From positions 47,982 through 111,981 of the forward strand of contig JAFAMD010000044.1 of the NCBI GenBank assembly GCA_019233755.1: a stretch of DNA of 64,000 nt, written 5' to 3'. This document shows, piece by piece, positions 1-9,739 of the stretch (the first letter of the stretch is position 1; every line of letters starts with the position of its first letter). Origin of the DNA: Acidobacteriaceae bacterium (GTDB lineage Bacteria; Acidobacteriota; Terriglobia; Bryobacterales; Bryobacteraceae). The position numbers and the translations under genes were made by a program. The notes beneath the pieces were generated by a model. The model made no database searches. It was not told the origin of the DNA and saw only the letters and a program-made list of their open reading frames with translations.

Positions 1-80
1 GTGATCAAATAAAGTGATCGGCCCACCGATCGGTCGCAAGTCCTTGCGGCACCCCACTACCTAGCTAGGAGCAGAATTAG

Positions 81-1211
81 TTGGAGCAAGCAGTTCTCGC
101 CCTGGAGGACGGAACGGTCTTCGAGGGCACGAGTTTTGGTGCGTCTGTGGAACGCACGGGCGAGGTGGTCTTCAACACCGCTATCACGGGATACCAGGAA
201 ATCTTCACAGATCCGTCGTATTCCGGGCAAATCGTTGTTCTCACCAATCCTCAGATCGGGAATTACGGCGCGAATCAGGCCGATTCCGAGGCCGACGGCC
301 CCTATATCGAAGGCCTCGTAGTTCGCGAAATTTCGCCTGTTGCCAGTAACTGGCGGGCAGACGATCAGGCCGGGCATTTCCTTGCCAAATACGGCATTCC
401 CGTTATTGCCGACATAGACACCCGTAGACTGGTCCGCCTCCTGCGGGATCGCGGCGCCATGCGCGGCATCATCGCCGTGGGCGATCACGACCGCGACGAA
501 CTGATTCGCATCGTCCGCAAGTCCCCCGGCATGGCTGGCCAGAACCTTGTCTGCAAAGTCTCTACCGCGAAAACCTACCAGTGGAGTGAAGGCGTGGAAC
601 CCGTATCGGTTTCCGACAAAATCTCTCCCGCTGATCAAGCCGAATTCCATGTCGTCGCCTACGACTACGGCATCAAGCGAAATATCTTGCGCCATCTGGT
701 TCAGATCGGTTCGCGCGTAACCGTTGTCCCGTCGAATACTTCCGCCGCGGATGTGCTTTCTCTCAAGCCGGACGGCGTGTTTCTCTCAAACGGCCCGGGC
801 GATCCGGAGCCCCTCGAACAGGAATCTGCCGAGATCCGCAAGCTGATCGGTAAAACGCCCGTGTTCGGCATCTGCCTTGGGCACCAGCTACTGGGCCTCG
901 CTTTCGGGGGAAAAACCTACAAGCTCAAGTTCGGACATCACGGCGCCAATCACCCCGTGCTGAACAAGCTCACCAACAAGGTGGAAATCACTTCACAGAA
1001 CCACGGATTCTGCGTCGATCCCGATTCATTGCGCGACTCTGATGTCGAGATCACCCACACGAATTTGAACGATTACACCGTGGAAGGCATGCGTCATCGC
1101 AGCGAGCCTGTGTTCTGTGTGCAATACCATCCGGAAGCTGCTCCCGGTCCACACGATTCCCATTACCTCTTCCACGACTTTGCCCGACTCATGAAGGAGA
1201 ACAAGCGCTAA
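81..1211 (+). CDS. carA: Carbamoyl-phosphate synthase small (glutaminase) subunit
   Basis: Hydrolyses glutamine and passes ammonia to CarB for carbamoyl phosphate, feeding pyrimidine and arginine synthesis in the cytoplasm. The 376-aa length is normal. The N-terminal small-chain domain is followed by a class I glutamine amidotransferase domain. The nucleophile is Cys265 in GICLGHQ, and His350 and Glu352 in QYHPEA complete the triad. The start is TTG, with an AGGAG Shine-Dalgarno about nine bases upstream at 67-71; no nearer ATG fits. The carB start lies two bases after the stop, so the pair is an operon. The gene upstream is outside the window, so an extended pyr operon cannot be judged. Confidence 0.97.
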   Translation: MEQAVLALEDGTVFEGTSFGASVERTGEVVFNTAITGYQEIFTDPSYSGQIVVLTNPQIGNYGANQADSEADGPYIEGLVVREISPVASNWRADDQAGHFLAKYGIPVIADIDTRRLVRLLRDRGAMRGIIAVGDHDRDELIRIVRKSPGMAGQNLVCKVSTAKTYQWSEGVEPVSVSDKISPADQAEFHVVAYDYGIKRNILRHLVQIGSRVTVVPSNTSAADVLSLKPDGVFLSNGPGDPEPLEQESAEIRKLIGKTPVFGICLGHQLLGLAFGGKTYKLKFGHHGANHPVLNKLTNKVEITSQNHGFCVDPDSLRDSDVEITHTNLNDYTVEGMRHRSEPVFCVQYHPEAAPGPHDSHYLFHDFARLMKENKR

Positions 1212-1213
1212 AG

Positions 1214-4200
1214 ATGCCTAAGCGAACTGATCTGAAGCGCATCATGATCATCGGCTCCGGACCGATCGTCATCGGTCAGGCCTGCGAGTTTGACTACTCT
1301 GGCGTGCAAGCCTGCAAAGCGCTGCGCAGCGAAGGGTACGAAGTAATTCTCATCAATTCCAATCCGGCGACGATCATGACTGATCCGGAATTGGCCGATA
1401 GCACGTATGTCGAGCCCCTGAGCCTTGCTTTCGCCACAGAAGTCATCCGCAAGGAGCGTCCCGATGCGCTGCTCTCTACTGTCGGCGGCCAGACTGCGCT
1501 GAACCTCGCGGTCGAGCTCGCCGAGGCCGGCGTGCTCGAAGAATATGGCGTCGAACTGATCGGCGCGAATATCGACGCGATCAAGAAAGCCGAAGACCGC
1601 CTGCTGTTCAAAGACGCGATGCGCAAAATCGGCCTGGACATGACCCAATCGCAGTTGGTCAACAACGTCGAGGACGGGCTGGAATTCGCCGAGCGCATCG
1701 GCTACCCGATCATCCTGCGGCCCAGTTTCACGCTGGGCGGTACTGGCGGCGGCATCGCCTACAACCGCGAAGAGCTGATTGAGATTCTCGAGCGCGGAAT
1801 CGATCTGTCTCCCGTTCATGAGGTGTTGGTCGAGGAAAGCGTTCTCGGTTGGAAAGAGTACGAGCTTGAGGTCATGCGTGACCTCGCCGGGAACGGTATC
1901 ATCGTCTGCTCGATCGAAAATTTCGACCCCATGGGCGTTCACACGGGCGATTCCATCACCGTGGCTCCGGCCCAGACTCTCACGGATCGCGAGTACCAGA
2001 TGATGCGCGATGCCGCCCTGCGCTGCCTTAACGAGATCGGTGTCGATACCGGCGGATCGAACGTGCAGTTCGCCATCAACCCGGAGAACGGGCGCATGGT
2101 TGTGGTGGAAATGAACCCGCGCGTATCGCGCAGTTCGGCTCTGGCATCCAAGGCGACCGGCTTCCCCATCGCGAAGATCGCCGCGAAGCTGGCCGTCGGC
2201 TACCGCCTGGATGAAATCCGCAATGACATTACACGCGCCACGCCTGCGTGCTTTGAACCCACTATCGACTACGTCGTGGTGAAGATTCCCCGCTGGCAGT
2301 TCGAAAAGTTCCCTGGTGCGGAGCCGGTGCTCGGAACTCAGATGAAGTCGGTCGGCGAAGTGATGGCGATCGGCCGAACCTTCAAGCAGGCGCTCGGAAA
2401 AGGTCTTCGTAGTCTTGAGACCGGCAAATCTTCGAACGCTGCGTCGCTCGAGCCCGATCTCATTCCCAAGCGCCTGATTACCCCGAACCCTGACCGGCTC
2501 GAGTATATTCGGTTCGCCTTCAGCCAGGGCTATACCGTCGATCAGGTTTTCGAGCTCACCAGCATTGATCGCTGGTTTCTGCAGCAGGTCTCGGAAGTTG
2601 TCCGGCTCGAAGATTCACTCAGGGGCCGCTCGCTCGAATCCATCACTGCGAAGGAGTTCCGCAAACTCAAGCGCGACGGTCTGGGAGATCGGCAGATCGC
2701 AAACGCCCTTGGCGTCGAGCCGCTTCAGGTGCGCGAAGCGCGCAAGAAACACAATGTGCGCGCTGTTTTCAATCGCGTCGACACCTGCGCCGCCGAATTC
2801 GAGAGTTTCACGCCCTATCTCTATTCGAGTTACGAATCCGAAGACGAAGCCGCGCCAACTGATCGCAAGAAGGTCATGATACTCGGTAGCGGACCCAATC
2901 GTATAGGGCAGGGAATTGAGTTCGACTATGCCTGTTGCCACGCCTCTTTCGCGCTGCAGGATTTCGGCTACGAGTCGATTATGGTCAACTGCAATCCCGA
3001 GACTGTGTCGACCGATTACGACACCAGCGATCGCCTGTACTTCGAACCGCTGACCCAGGAAGAGGTGCTCAACATTTACGATGTCGAGAAACCGGATGGC
3101 CTGATTGTCCAGTTCGGCGGGCAGACGCCCCTCAACCTGGCGATGCCGCTCAAGGATTTGGGGCTGCCCATCATCGGGACGGACCCGAGCAACATCGATC
3201 TTGCGGAAGATCGGAAGCTGTTCGGCAAGCTGCTGAACGATCTTGGGATTCCATCGCCTGCGCACGGCTCCGCGACCAGCGTCGAAGAGGCGTGCGAGGT
3301 TGCCCGCAACCTGGGTTTTCCGGTTCTCGTGCGTCCCAGCTATGTTCTCGGCGGGCGTGCCATGGTTATCGCGTACAACGAAGAAACTGTGCGCCGCTAC
3401 ATGCAGGAAGCCACAAGTTTCTCGGTCAAGCGGCCCGTTCTCATCGACCGTTTTCTCGAAGACGCGACCGAAGTTGATGTCGACGCGCTGTGCGATGGGG
3501 AAAGTGTCTTGATCGCGGGCATCATGGAGCACATCGAAGAGGCCGGCGTCCACTCCGGCGACAGTTCCTGTGTGCTGCCCGCCATCTCTGTTCCGAAGCA
3601 AACCCTCAAGACGATTGAGGAGTACACGACCAAGCTGGCTCGCGCGCTGAACGTCATCGGCCTGATGAACGTGCAATATGCAATCCAGAACGGCAAGGTT
3701 TACGTTCTCGAAGTGAATCCGCGCGCATCGCGCACCGTGCCGTTCGTCAGCAAGGCAACGGGTGTTCCGCTGCCGAAGGTTGCTGTCGGCCTGATGCTCG
3801 GTAAGAAGCTGACTGATTTCGTCGCACTCACGGGCGGTATCGTGAACGGCACGCTTCCGGTGCCCAATTACTTCGTAAAGAGCCCAGTGTTTCCGTTCTC
3901 AAAGTTCCCGGGAGTAGATCCCGCGCTCGGACCGGAAATGCGCTCTACCGGCGAGGTGATGGGCGTGGGCGAAAGTTTTGGCGAGGCGTTTGCCAAGGCG
4001 CAGCTCGCTGCAGGAACGCCTATTCCGGATGGCGGCGCGATATTCATTAGCGTGAACGACCGTGACAAACCGGCCGCTGTCGAAGTAGCCAAGAAATTCC
4101 GCGAATTCGGCTTCGAGCTCTTCGCGACGCGCGGCACCGCTGCTGCGCTAAAAGCGGCTGGCCTGCCGTGCAAGACGGTGTTCAAGGTAAACGAAGGCCG

Positions 4201-4453
4201 CCCGAACGCGGTCGATCTTCTCAAGGCCGGCAAGCTGAACCTGATCGTTTATACGACGACCGGAAGCCATTCCTTCCCCGATGAACAGACAATCAGGCGG
4301 AATTCGGTGACGTACCGGACGCCCTGCATCACGACTACCAGTGGCGCAAAGGCAGCGGTCGAGGCGATTGCTTCGCGCAGGCGCGACCCCATTCGCGTCT
4401 GGAGCTTGCAGGAACTGCATTCCGAAGACACGGTCGGCACTCCGCGGGCTTAA
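1214..4453 (+). CDS. carB: Carbamoyl-phosphate synthase large subunit
   Basis: Makes carbamoyl phosphate from bicarbonate, ATP and the ammonia delivered by CarA. At 1079 aa it is full length. Two homologous ATP-grasp halves are visible: the first with [20 protein letters not shown] and GGQTALNLA, the second with [18 protein letters not shown] and GGQTPLNLA. Between them is the oligomerisation region, and the last 140 residues form an MGS-like allosteric domain, where UMP or ornithine normally bind. It follows carA by two bases; an AAGGAG inside the end of carA can serve as its ribosome site. Its stop overlaps the 3' end of the convergent minus-strand gene by four bases. Confidence 0.98.
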   Translation: MPKRTDLKRIMIIGSGPIVIGQACEFDYSGVQACKALRSEGYEVILINSNPATIMTDPELADSTYVEPLSLAFATEVIRKERPDALLSTVGGQTALNLAVELAEAGVLEEYGVELIGANIDAIKKAEDRLLFKDAMRKIGLDMTQSQLVNNVEDGLEFAERIGYPIILRPSFTLGGTGGGIAYNREELIEILERGIDLSPVHEVLVEESVLGWKEYELEVMRDLAGNGIIVCSIENFDPMGVHTGDSITVAPAQTLTDREYQMMRDAALRCLNEIGVDTGGSNVQFAINPENGRMVVVEMNPRVSRSSALASKATGFPIAKIAAKLAVGYRLDEIRNDITRATPACFEPTIDYVVVKIPRWQFEKFPGAEPVLGTQMKSVGEVMAIGRTFKQALGKGLRSLETGKSSNAASLEPDLIPKRLITPNPDRLEYIRFAFSQGYTVDQVFELTSIDRWFLQQVSEVVRLEDSLRGRSLESITAKEFRKLKRDGLGDRQIANALGVEPLQVREARKKHNVRAVFNRVDTCAAEFESFTPYLYSSYESEDEAAPTDRKKVMILGSGPNRIGQGIEFDYACCHASFALQDFGYESIMVNCNPETVSTDYDTSDRLYFEPLTQEEVLNIYDVEKPDGLIVQFGGQTPLNLAMPLKDLGLPIIGTDPSNIDLAEDRKLFGKLLNDLGIPSPAHGSATSVEEACEVARNLGFPVLVRPSYVLGGRAMVIAYNEETVRRYMQEATSFSVKRPVLIDRFLEDATEVDVDALCDGESVLIAGIMEHIEEAGVHSGDSSCVLPAISVPKQTLKTIEEYTTKLARALNVIGLMNVQYAIQNGKVYVLEVNPRASRTVPFVSKATGVPLPKVAVGLMLGKKLTDFVALTGGIVNGTLPVPNYFVKSPVFPFSKFPGVDPALGPEMRSTGEVMGVGESFGEAFAKAQLAAGTPIPDGGAIFISVNDRDKPAAVEVAKKFREFGFELFATRGTAAALKAAGLPCKTVFKVNEGRPNAVDLLKAGKLNLIVYTTTGSHSFPDEQTIRRNSVTYRTPCITTTSGAKAAVEAIASRRRDPIRVWSLQELHSEDTVGTPRA

Positions 4454-5211
4454 TGTCGGTGGCGGAGTGACCGTGGACGAGTGAACGGGATGAACTCCTG
4501 CATCATGTAATAGCCGAAGTCGCCTCCCAGGCTGATGAAGGCTCGCTTGAAACCGTCGCCGACAGAGCCTGTACTCTCCGGCTGCCAGAGGTTTATAAAT
4601 TGACCATTGGAGAACGCGCTGATGACGCGGGCATAGGCAAACGACGAACCGCCGTCATCTTTCTTGCAAAAGACGACCTGTTTTGCGGCGTTCAAGATGC
4701 GGTGCTTCGTGCCCTTATCCTCGGATGGGAAGTAGCGCGGGTCTTCGTGGAGCGCGGATTCCAGCACAAATTCGGAAGTTTGCCGGGAAAGGTTGCCGGC
4801 GAAGCCCGAACCGTAGCGCTTACCAAAGCCCTCCGCGCCCTGCCCCCACTCGTGCGGTGAATTCATGCCCTGCCCGATCGCGGCACTGACGGCAGCTCCA
4901 ACGAATCCCCGGGCGCCGAATGCCTGTACCACGCGGTAGTCGAATTTATCCCAGACGGTGAAGGGCGGGGCGGAAGCCGTGTGGGGGAGTTCTGTTCCTT
5001 TGGGTTCCGGAGCTTTTGTCTGCCCCGGGTCGGGAGGTGTCGCAGAATCGACAGTATTGACAGGCTGACGAAGCAGGTTATCCGCGGAAAAGACAGGAAG
5101 AGGCGCGATGGCTGCTCCGCTCTGAGCGCGTATTTCTTGGGCATGCAGTAGAATGGCGTAGCCAAAACCCACCACACATATTTTCCAGGCCGAATTGAAA
5201 TAACCGAGCAT
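4450..5211 (-). CDS. Secreted protein of unknown function
   Basis: A 253-aa protein that I cannot assign to a named function. The N-terminus is hydrophobic ([16 protein letters not shown]), which fits a signal peptide or single anchor, followed by a proline-rich linker to about residue 75. The rest is soluble and Gly/Phe-rich ([36 protein letters not shown]), with moderately hydrophobic stretches like those of acidobacterial surface proteins. It converges on carB with a four-base overlap, so no terminator can lie between them. A start further inside is possible because the first residues are not a perfect signal sequence. Expression looks monocistronic. Confidence 0.7.
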   Translation of the reverse strand: MLGYFNSAWKICVVGFGYAILLHAQEIRAQSGAAIAPLPVFSADNLLRQPVNTVDSATPPDPGQTKAPEPKGTELPHTASAPPFTVWDKFDYRVVQAFGARGFVGAAVSAAIGQGMNSPHEWGQGAEGFGKRYGSGFAGNLSRQTSEFVLESALHEDPRYFPSEDKGTKHRILNAAKQVVFCKKDDGGSSFAYARVISAFSNGQFINLWQPESTGSVGDGFKRAFISLGGDFGYYMMQEFIPFTRPRSLRHRH

Positions 5212-5344
5212 TTCAGCCTTCTAAACAAGCATGCAAAGGCCCATTTGTAGCTTAGACACAGATGACACGTCGTAAAGATTCAGGAAGAATGCGCGTAAAA
5301 AGCAGGGCCGTGATTTTTGCCTGGACACAGACCAGAATTTGCAA

Positions 5345-5893
5345 TTACACGCCGGGGTTCTGAAATATTCGGATTCCCGCGATCCCTTCCGCGCCGGCAC
5401 TCATGCACTCTGCCGCGTTCTGCCAGGTGATGCCGCCCAGCGCAAAGACCGGCTTGCCGATGCGGCAAGCCTGGGCCAGGGCGTTCAAACCGAGGGGCGG
5501 GCCCTTGCCAGGCGACTCGAAGATGGGACCCAACGTCACGAGATGCGCTTGCGATTTCCTGATTTCATCCAAAGTGTGACAGGATCGTGCAATCAGCAAA
5601 CCTGGGAGAGTTTCGATGGGAGCGTCGGAAGGAAGGTGTACTCCGTCGGCTCCGCACGCCAGAGCGACATCGGCACGGGAGTTCACCAGGATCTTGGTCC
5701 GCTTGCCGCGAGAGATTTCGTGATCGCGCACCTCCAGCACTGCCAGCGTGAACTCGAACAACTCCCTCGCGCTGATATCTTTCTCGCGAATCTGAATGTA
5801 ATCGACTCCCGACCGCATCTGGTCGCGGATCACATCCAGCAACGGACCGAAACCGCCGGCCGATTTGCGGTCTGTAATGTAGTAACGCTTCAT
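5345..5893 (-). CDS. Thiamine-phosphate synthase / TenI-like protein
   Basis: TIM-barrel protein of the ThiE/TenI family. ThiE joins the thiazole and pyrimidine phosphates to thiamine phosphate; TenI paralogues aromatise the thiazole. Visible family motifs are IQIREKDI, VNSRADVALACGADGVHLPS, LVTLGPIFES and FALGGIT near the C-terminal phosphate site. At 182 aa it is shorter than most ThiE (about 210), and VNSR replaces the usual VNDR, so a TenI-like or divergent role is possible. Its start overlaps the modC stop by four bases (ATGA), so it is translated as the last gene of the molybdate transporter operon, an unusual partner for thiamine synthesis. Confidence 0.83.
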   Translation of the reverse strand: MKRYYITDRKSAGGFGPLLDVIRDQMRSGVDYIQIREKDISARELFEFTLAVLEVRDHEISRGKRTKILVNSRADVALACGADGVHLPSDAPIETLPGLLIARSCHTLDEIRKSQAHLVTLGPIFESPGKGPPLGLNALAQACRIGKPVFALGGITWQNAAECMSAGAEGIAGIRIFQNPGV

Positions 5894-6984
5894 TTCGCGA
5901 TGAAGTATACAGCACGCGCGGGAATATGCAGCTTGAGGCGCTCGTGTCCGCGAAGCGGCTGATATTCGGCTTCGCTCACCACTGCGGCGAAATCATGCTC
6001 GAACGCGATGTGAATACCGCGCGGGCATGGATTCCTGTCAACGACATTCAACACAAGCTGGTTGTGCGATTTGCCGTTGTCCGGAGCGGAGACTGTTACC
6101 TCAGACTGCCGGACGCAGAAATAGCCGCGGTCCCCGAGGAGGTGGCCTGGAAGATACGGCCCGTCGATTTCATAACCGAGCATTCGCAGCCGGCTGGTAT
6201 TTCTGCCGGGATCGAGGGCTTCGATCTCGGCGGGCGCGACGTTGTAAATGCCCAGCCAGCGTGCGATCTCGAGGCTTGCGGGTTTATGAAAAACACTGTC
6301 CCTAAGGCCGCACTGCAGAAAGGCCCCGCGCTCCATCACGCACACCGAGTCCGCCAGTTCGAAACACTCCTCGAGATCATGGGTCACCAGCAGGATTGGA
6401 ACCTGCAGGCGATCGCGCGTTTTGCGCAATACGGCATAAAAGGATTCGCGCAGCCGCGCGTCGAGTCCGCGGGTCGGCTCGTCGAGCAATAGAATCCGTG
6501 GTTCCGTCACGAGAATACGAGCCAGCGCTGCGCGCTGCTTCTGTCCACCGGACAATTGCTCCGGCTTGCGGCCTGCCAGATCGCTCAACTCGAATGTCTC
6601 GAGCAATTCGTTAAGGCGCCTGTGCTGATTCAGGCCGCGGCCCTTGCTGCCTGCAACGGACGCGGCAAACCGCAGATTGTCCCGCACCGTCATGTGCGGA
6701 AACAGCGCGTGATCCTGGAAGATGTAGCCGCACCGCCGCTGCTGTGGGGGAACATGTACCCCGGCGGCGGCATCGAAATAGATCTGATCATCAACGAGAA
6801 TTCGCCCTTTGTCGGGCCGCATGAATCCAGCGATGCAGTTTAACGTCAGCGTCTTGCCAGACCCGCTCGGCCCGAACAGAGCGGTAATCCCGGGCTGGGC
6901 CTCCAGATGAACATTCAGTTCGAATGCCGGCGAGTCCTGTGCCGCAGGGAGTCGTTTTACGAGCCGCGCCTCGATCCTGTTCAT
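5890..6984 (-). CDS. modC: Molybdate ABC transporter ATP-binding protein
   Basis: ATPase that powers molybdate (or tungstate) import with ModB. The 364-aa sequence shows Walker A GPSGSGKT near residue 40, the ABC signature LSGGQKQRAALARIL, Walker B ILLLDEPTRGLDAR and the switch His in LLVTHD. The region after about residue 240 is a C-terminal extension of the MOP/TOBE type, which in this family binds oxyanion and regulates transport. The start overlaps the modB stop by four bases, and the stop overlaps the ThiE-like gene by four, so the three are translationally coupled. Substrate assignment to molybdate rests on family resemblance and the MOP-like tail. Confidence 0.9.
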   Translation of the reverse strand: MNRIEARLVKRLPAAQDSPAFELNVHLEAQPGITALFGPSGSGKTLTLNCIAGFMRPDKGRILVDDQIYFDAAAGVHVPPQQRRCGYIFQDHALFPHMTVRDNLRFAASVAGSKGRGLNQHRRLNELLETFELSDLAGRKPEQLSGGQKQRAALARILVTEPRILLLDEPTRGLDARLRESFYAVLRKTRDRLQVPILLVTHDLEECFELADSVCVMERGAFLQCGLRDSVFHKPASLEIARWLGIYNVAPAEIEALDPGRNTSRLRMLGYEIDGPYLPGHLLGDRGYFCVRQSEVTVSAPDNGKSHNQLVLNVVDRNPCPRGIHIAFEHDFAAVVSEAEYQPLRGHERLKLHIPARAVYFIAK

Positions 6985-7667
6985 GCAGCGCTGCCGCGCG
7001 GCGCGCGGGTCACAAGATTGGCCGACCAGAGCAGTGCGAGGGCGACGGCGGAAATGACCAAAACTAACACGCGGGCAAGCCGGCCGTTGCCCGATTCGAC
7101 CGCGTCAAAGATGGCGACAGAAAGCGTCTGTGTACGTCCGGGTATATTCCCCGCCACCATGATTGTGACTCCGAAATCACCGAGCGATCGAGCAAAGCTC
7201 AAGGTTGCAAGAGAGCTCAGGCCACGCAGGGCCAGCGGCAGGGTGACACGCCAGAAGGTCCGCCATTCCGAGGCCCCCAGACTATGGGCAGCCCACTCGT
7301 AGCGGTAATCCACTGCCTCCAGAACGGCGCGTGCGGCCTTGATGTAGATGGGCGCGGAGTGCAGGCAAGCAGCGACAACGGCTGCTTGCCAGGTGAACAC
7401 GAGCGGCTGCCCGAAAACAGCCTCATATAGCCGCCCGAGGGGTGAGACCCGTCCAGCTAAGACCAGCAGATAATAACCGAGCACGGTAGGCGGCAACACC
7501 AGCGGCAGCGTGATGAGCGCATCCAGCAGGTTCTTGCCGCGAAACGTCTTATGCGAAAGCACATAGGCCAGAAATGTACCTGCGGTCAGTACAAAAACGG
7601 TGGCGAGGCTCGCAACCCTGAGGCTCAGCCATAAGGGGAACCAATCAATGGTGGACGAGGCGTTCAT
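6981..7667 (-). CDS. modB: Molybdate ABC transporter permease
   Basis: Inner-membrane channel subunit of a molybdate-type importer. Several hydrophobic helices are visible, plus the EAA-type cytoplasmic loop (AAHSLGASEWRTFWRVTLPLALRGL) that docks on ModC. The SLGDFGVTIMVAGNIPGRTQTLSVAIFD stretch is typical of ModB. I moved the start from the track's 7790 to the ATG at 7667 (MNASSTIDWFPLWLSLR), because the longer N-terminus is basic, unlike the family, and gives the usual length of about 228 aa. There is no modA upstream: the next gene is divergent. The binding protein must be encoded elsewhere or be unnecessary. Confidence 0.9.
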   Translation of the reverse strand: MNASSTIDWFPLWLSLRVASLATVFVLTAGTFLAYVLSHKTFRGKNLLDALITLPLVLPPTVLGYYLLVLAGRVSPLGRLYEAVFGQPLVFTWQAAVVAACLHSAPIYIKAARAVLEAVDYRYEWAAHSLGASEWRTFWRVTLPLALRGLSSLATLSFARSLGDFGVTIMVAGNIPGRTQTLSVAIFDAVESGNGRLARVLVLVISAVALALLWSANLVTRAPRGSAA

Positions 7668-7780
7668 GGGCCGGTTGGATCTGGTCTGGGAAGAACGATT
7701 ATAACGAGCGTAAGCGCAGCGACACCCGATTGCAGATGCCTCTCGCGGTTGAGGGCGGTACATGGGCCTTCCACCCCTCG

Positions 7781-7809
7781 TTGAAATCACTTTTTAACGG
7801 GTATAAAAT
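7781..7809 (+). promoter_or_regulatory. Sigma70-like promoter for the small membrane protein
   Basis: A TTGAAA box at 7781-7786 and a TAAAAT box at 7804-7809 are separated by 17 bases, the optimal spacing, and each differs from consensus by one base. The predicted transcript start near 7816 leaves a leader of about 110 bases before the ATG at 7930. No transcript data are available; this is a sequence match only. Confidence 0.55.
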
Positions 7810-7823
7810 TCGACCGGAGGATT

Positions 7824-7902
7824 CCGGCGCCGTGTTCCGTGTGCCGGCGCCCGTTTTGGCGATTGTGATGGGCAGATCTCCGTAACGTGTCAGGAGGCTG
7901 CC
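7824..7902 (+). promoter_or_regulatory. Structured 5' leader with an attenuator-like hairpin
   Basis: Two stem-loops lie between the predicted promoter and the start at 7930. The first pairs GGCGCCG (7826-7832) with CGGCGCC (7845-7851) around a 12-base loop and is followed within two bases by TTTT, as in an intrinsic terminator. The second pairs GGCAG (7871-7875) with CTGCC (7898-7902), with an inner CTCC/GGAG stem (7878-7881 with 7893-7896). The inner GGAG would be hidden in the helix; the likely ribosome site AAAGGAG near 7911 is outside it. I cannot match the leader to a known riboswitch consensus. Confidence 0.4.
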
Positions 7903-7929
7903 AGCGAACGAAAGGAGCGAGTCTTCGAT

Positions 7930-8217
7930 ATGAGTTCGACACTGATCGTGAACCTGATTGTGTGTGGGGTTCTTGTGCTCGTCGTAATTGCGCTATTTCT
8001 GTACCACAGGTGGCTGGAGAACCACGACGATCCGTACATTCACCTCCATAACGACGCCCACGACTCGACCATTGTGAGTAGCCAGACCACCCTGGGCAAG
8101 CGGCTGGATGCTGTCGACAAGGTGAAAAATGGTCTGCTAATTGCGGTCATTGTCTATGCGCTGGCGATTGCCGCAATTGCCATTTACAACGCCTGGAATA
8201 CCAGCGGAACAACTTAG
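7930..8217 (+). CDS. Small two-helix membrane protein, unknown function
   Basis: A 95-aa protein with an N-terminal transmembrane helix (LIVNLIVCGVLVLVVIALFLY), a polar His/Asp-rich loop (DDPYIHLHNDAHDSTI) and a second helix (GLLIAVIVYALAIAAIAIYNAW). The His/Asp loop could bind metal, but that is inference. It has a good ribosome site (AAAGGAGCG) and the structured leader described above. It sits just upstream of the cytochrome P450 in the same direction (74 bases apart), so the two may be co-transcribed. I recognise no named family. Confidence 0.75.
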   Translation: MSSTLIVNLIVCGVLVLVVIALFLYHRWLENHDDPYIHLHNDAHDSTIVSSQTTLGKRLDAVDKVKNGLLIAVIVYALAIAAIAIYNAWNTSGTT

Positions 8218-8291
8218 GGGATCATCCGACGCCGCAAGGCCGCGCAGTTTCGTCTGCATTCCAACGATTCGATCTTCTGGAAAAGAGAGTA

Positions 8292-9674
8292 ATGCTCATA
8301 CCCCCCGGACCGCGCGGACGCGAGGTGCGGGGATTTTTCGGCGGCGGTTCTTTCGCCGGCACGCTCGATTTTCTTGATAAGACGGCGCGGCGCTTTGGAC
8401 CGATCTCCTCCTTCCGCCTGCTGCACAAGCGCATCTACCTGGTGGATGACGCGGATCTCATTAAAGAGATCCTCGTGACGCAGCAGCATAACTTCGAGCG
8501 TGACTCCGGAGCAAAGCTGCTTCGGGAACTGGTGGGCGATGCGCTCATCACGCGCGAGGAGCCGGATCATCGCGAACGGCGGCGAGTTCTGCAGCCCGCT
8601 TTCCACCGCGAGCAGATCGCTTCCTATGCGCAGATCATGTCGACCGAGTCCGGCCGTTTTGCGCGTGAGTGGCGACCCGGGGAAATCGTCGATGTCCGGA
8701 AAGAAATGCGGCGGCTGACCCTCGCGATTGTGGGCTCCTCCCTGTTCGGGGCTGATTTTCGCGAGAGTGCAGACGGGGTTGCGGATGTTCTTCAGCGTGT
8801 TACGAAGCGCTCCCGCTGGCTTGCGCCCTCATTTGCTCTCATCGAACCAGCGGTGAATTTCTACCGACGAGTTTTCCCGCGCGGGCCGAGCCTTTTCTTT
8901 CAAGCCGAACGCAAAGAACTCGAGGCGATCATCATGCCCATTGTTGAACGCCGCCGCGGCGCGGGCACGAAAGATATTCTCTCGCTGCTGTTGAACGAGC
9001 ACGATGAGACAGACAAGCCGCTCAATCAACAGGAAGTTCAGAACGAGATTGTCACCTTCGTACTGGCCGGGCATGAAACAACCGCGAGCGCGCTGACATG
9101 GACATGGCTCCTTCTTGCCAATCACCCGCAGGCAGCCGCCCGGCTGCACGCCGAGGTCGATAGCGTTCTTGGGGACCGCGAACCTACGCTCGAAGATGTT
9201 TCGGCTCTCGCGTATACGAGCCTCGTATTCCAGGAAGCCATGCGCTTGTATCCTCCGGCGCTCGCGTTTGCAAGGCGCCCAAAGGTTCCGTTGCAGCTAG
9301 CCGGTTATACCATTCCTCGACAGGCGAGCGTCTTTCTGAGCCCGTATATCACACAGCGGAACCCGAAGTACTTTCAGCAGCCTGACGAGTTCCGTCCAGA
9401 GCGCTGGGAGACAGATCCGGCGCCTCCAAAATTCGCGTACTTTCCCTTCGGAGGCGGCGCCAAGATGTGTATCGGCGAACCCTTCGCGAAGCTGGAAGGA
9501 GTGCTGGTGCTAGCCACGCTGGCGAGGCAGTGGGAGTTGGAGCGTGTGGAGGACGATCCCGTTCACCCTGGTCCGGGTTGGCTACTGAACCCGAATCGTC
9601 CGATTTGCATGAGATTGAAGCAGCGAGTCGCTCCCTCACATAAACGCATCAACCACCTCGCAAACCTACCTTGA
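8292..9674 (+). CDS. Cytochrome P450
   Basis: Haem-thiolate monooxygenase of 460 aa, soluble as in most bacteria (no N-terminal anchor). The I-helix oxygen-activation motif AGHETTAS, the K-helix E315-x-x-R318 (QEAMRLYPP) and the haem-binding loop FPFGGGAKMCIG, with Cys393 as the axial ligand, are all present. FPFGGGxxxCIG and ARRP are reminiscent of the CYP4/CYP102-like fatty-acid hydroxylases, so a fatty-acid or lipid substrate is possible but unproven. No ferredoxin or ferredoxin reductase gene is adjacent. Nothing upstream except the small membrane protein suggests a pathway. Confidence 0.95.
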   Translation: MLIPPGPRGREVRGFFGGGSFAGTLDFLDKTARRFGPISSFRLLHKRIYLVDDADLIKEILVTQQHNFERDSGAKLLRELVGDALITREEPDHRERRRVLQPAFHREQIASYAQIMSTESGRFAREWRPGEIVDVRKEMRRLTLAIVGSSLFGADFRESADGVADVLQRVTKRSRWLAPSFALIEPAVNFYRRVFPRGPSLFFQAERKELEAIIMPIVERRRGAGTKDILSLLLNEHDETDKPLNQQEVQNEIVTFVLAGHETTASALTWTWLLLANHPQAAARLHAEVDSVLGDREPTLEDVSALAYTSLVFQEAMRLYPPALAFARRPKVPLQLAGYTIPRQASVFLSPYITQRNPKYFQQPDEFRPERWETDPAPPKFAYFPFGGGAKMCIGEPFAKLEGVLVLATLARQWELERVEDDPVHPGPGWLLNPNRPICMRLKQRVAPSHKRINHLANLP

Positions 9675-9739
9675 AACATTTACGATAGAGTAAAAGCATT
9701 CAACCTCCTGCTGCGCTGGGGAGGATCGGTGGGGTCTTT

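Noticed and set aside
1-80. Terminator or end of an upstream gene before carA
   Set aside because: GATCGG/CCGATC forms a six-base stem at 16-31 but has no T-run, and the preceding frame is too short to tell.
2615-3676. 353-aa minus-strand ORF inside carB
   Set aside because: Shadow of carB; carB is certain and this has no homology-like motif.
7824-7902. Known riboswitch such as TPP, cobalamin or fluoride
   Set aside because: None of the core conserved boxes of these classes is present.
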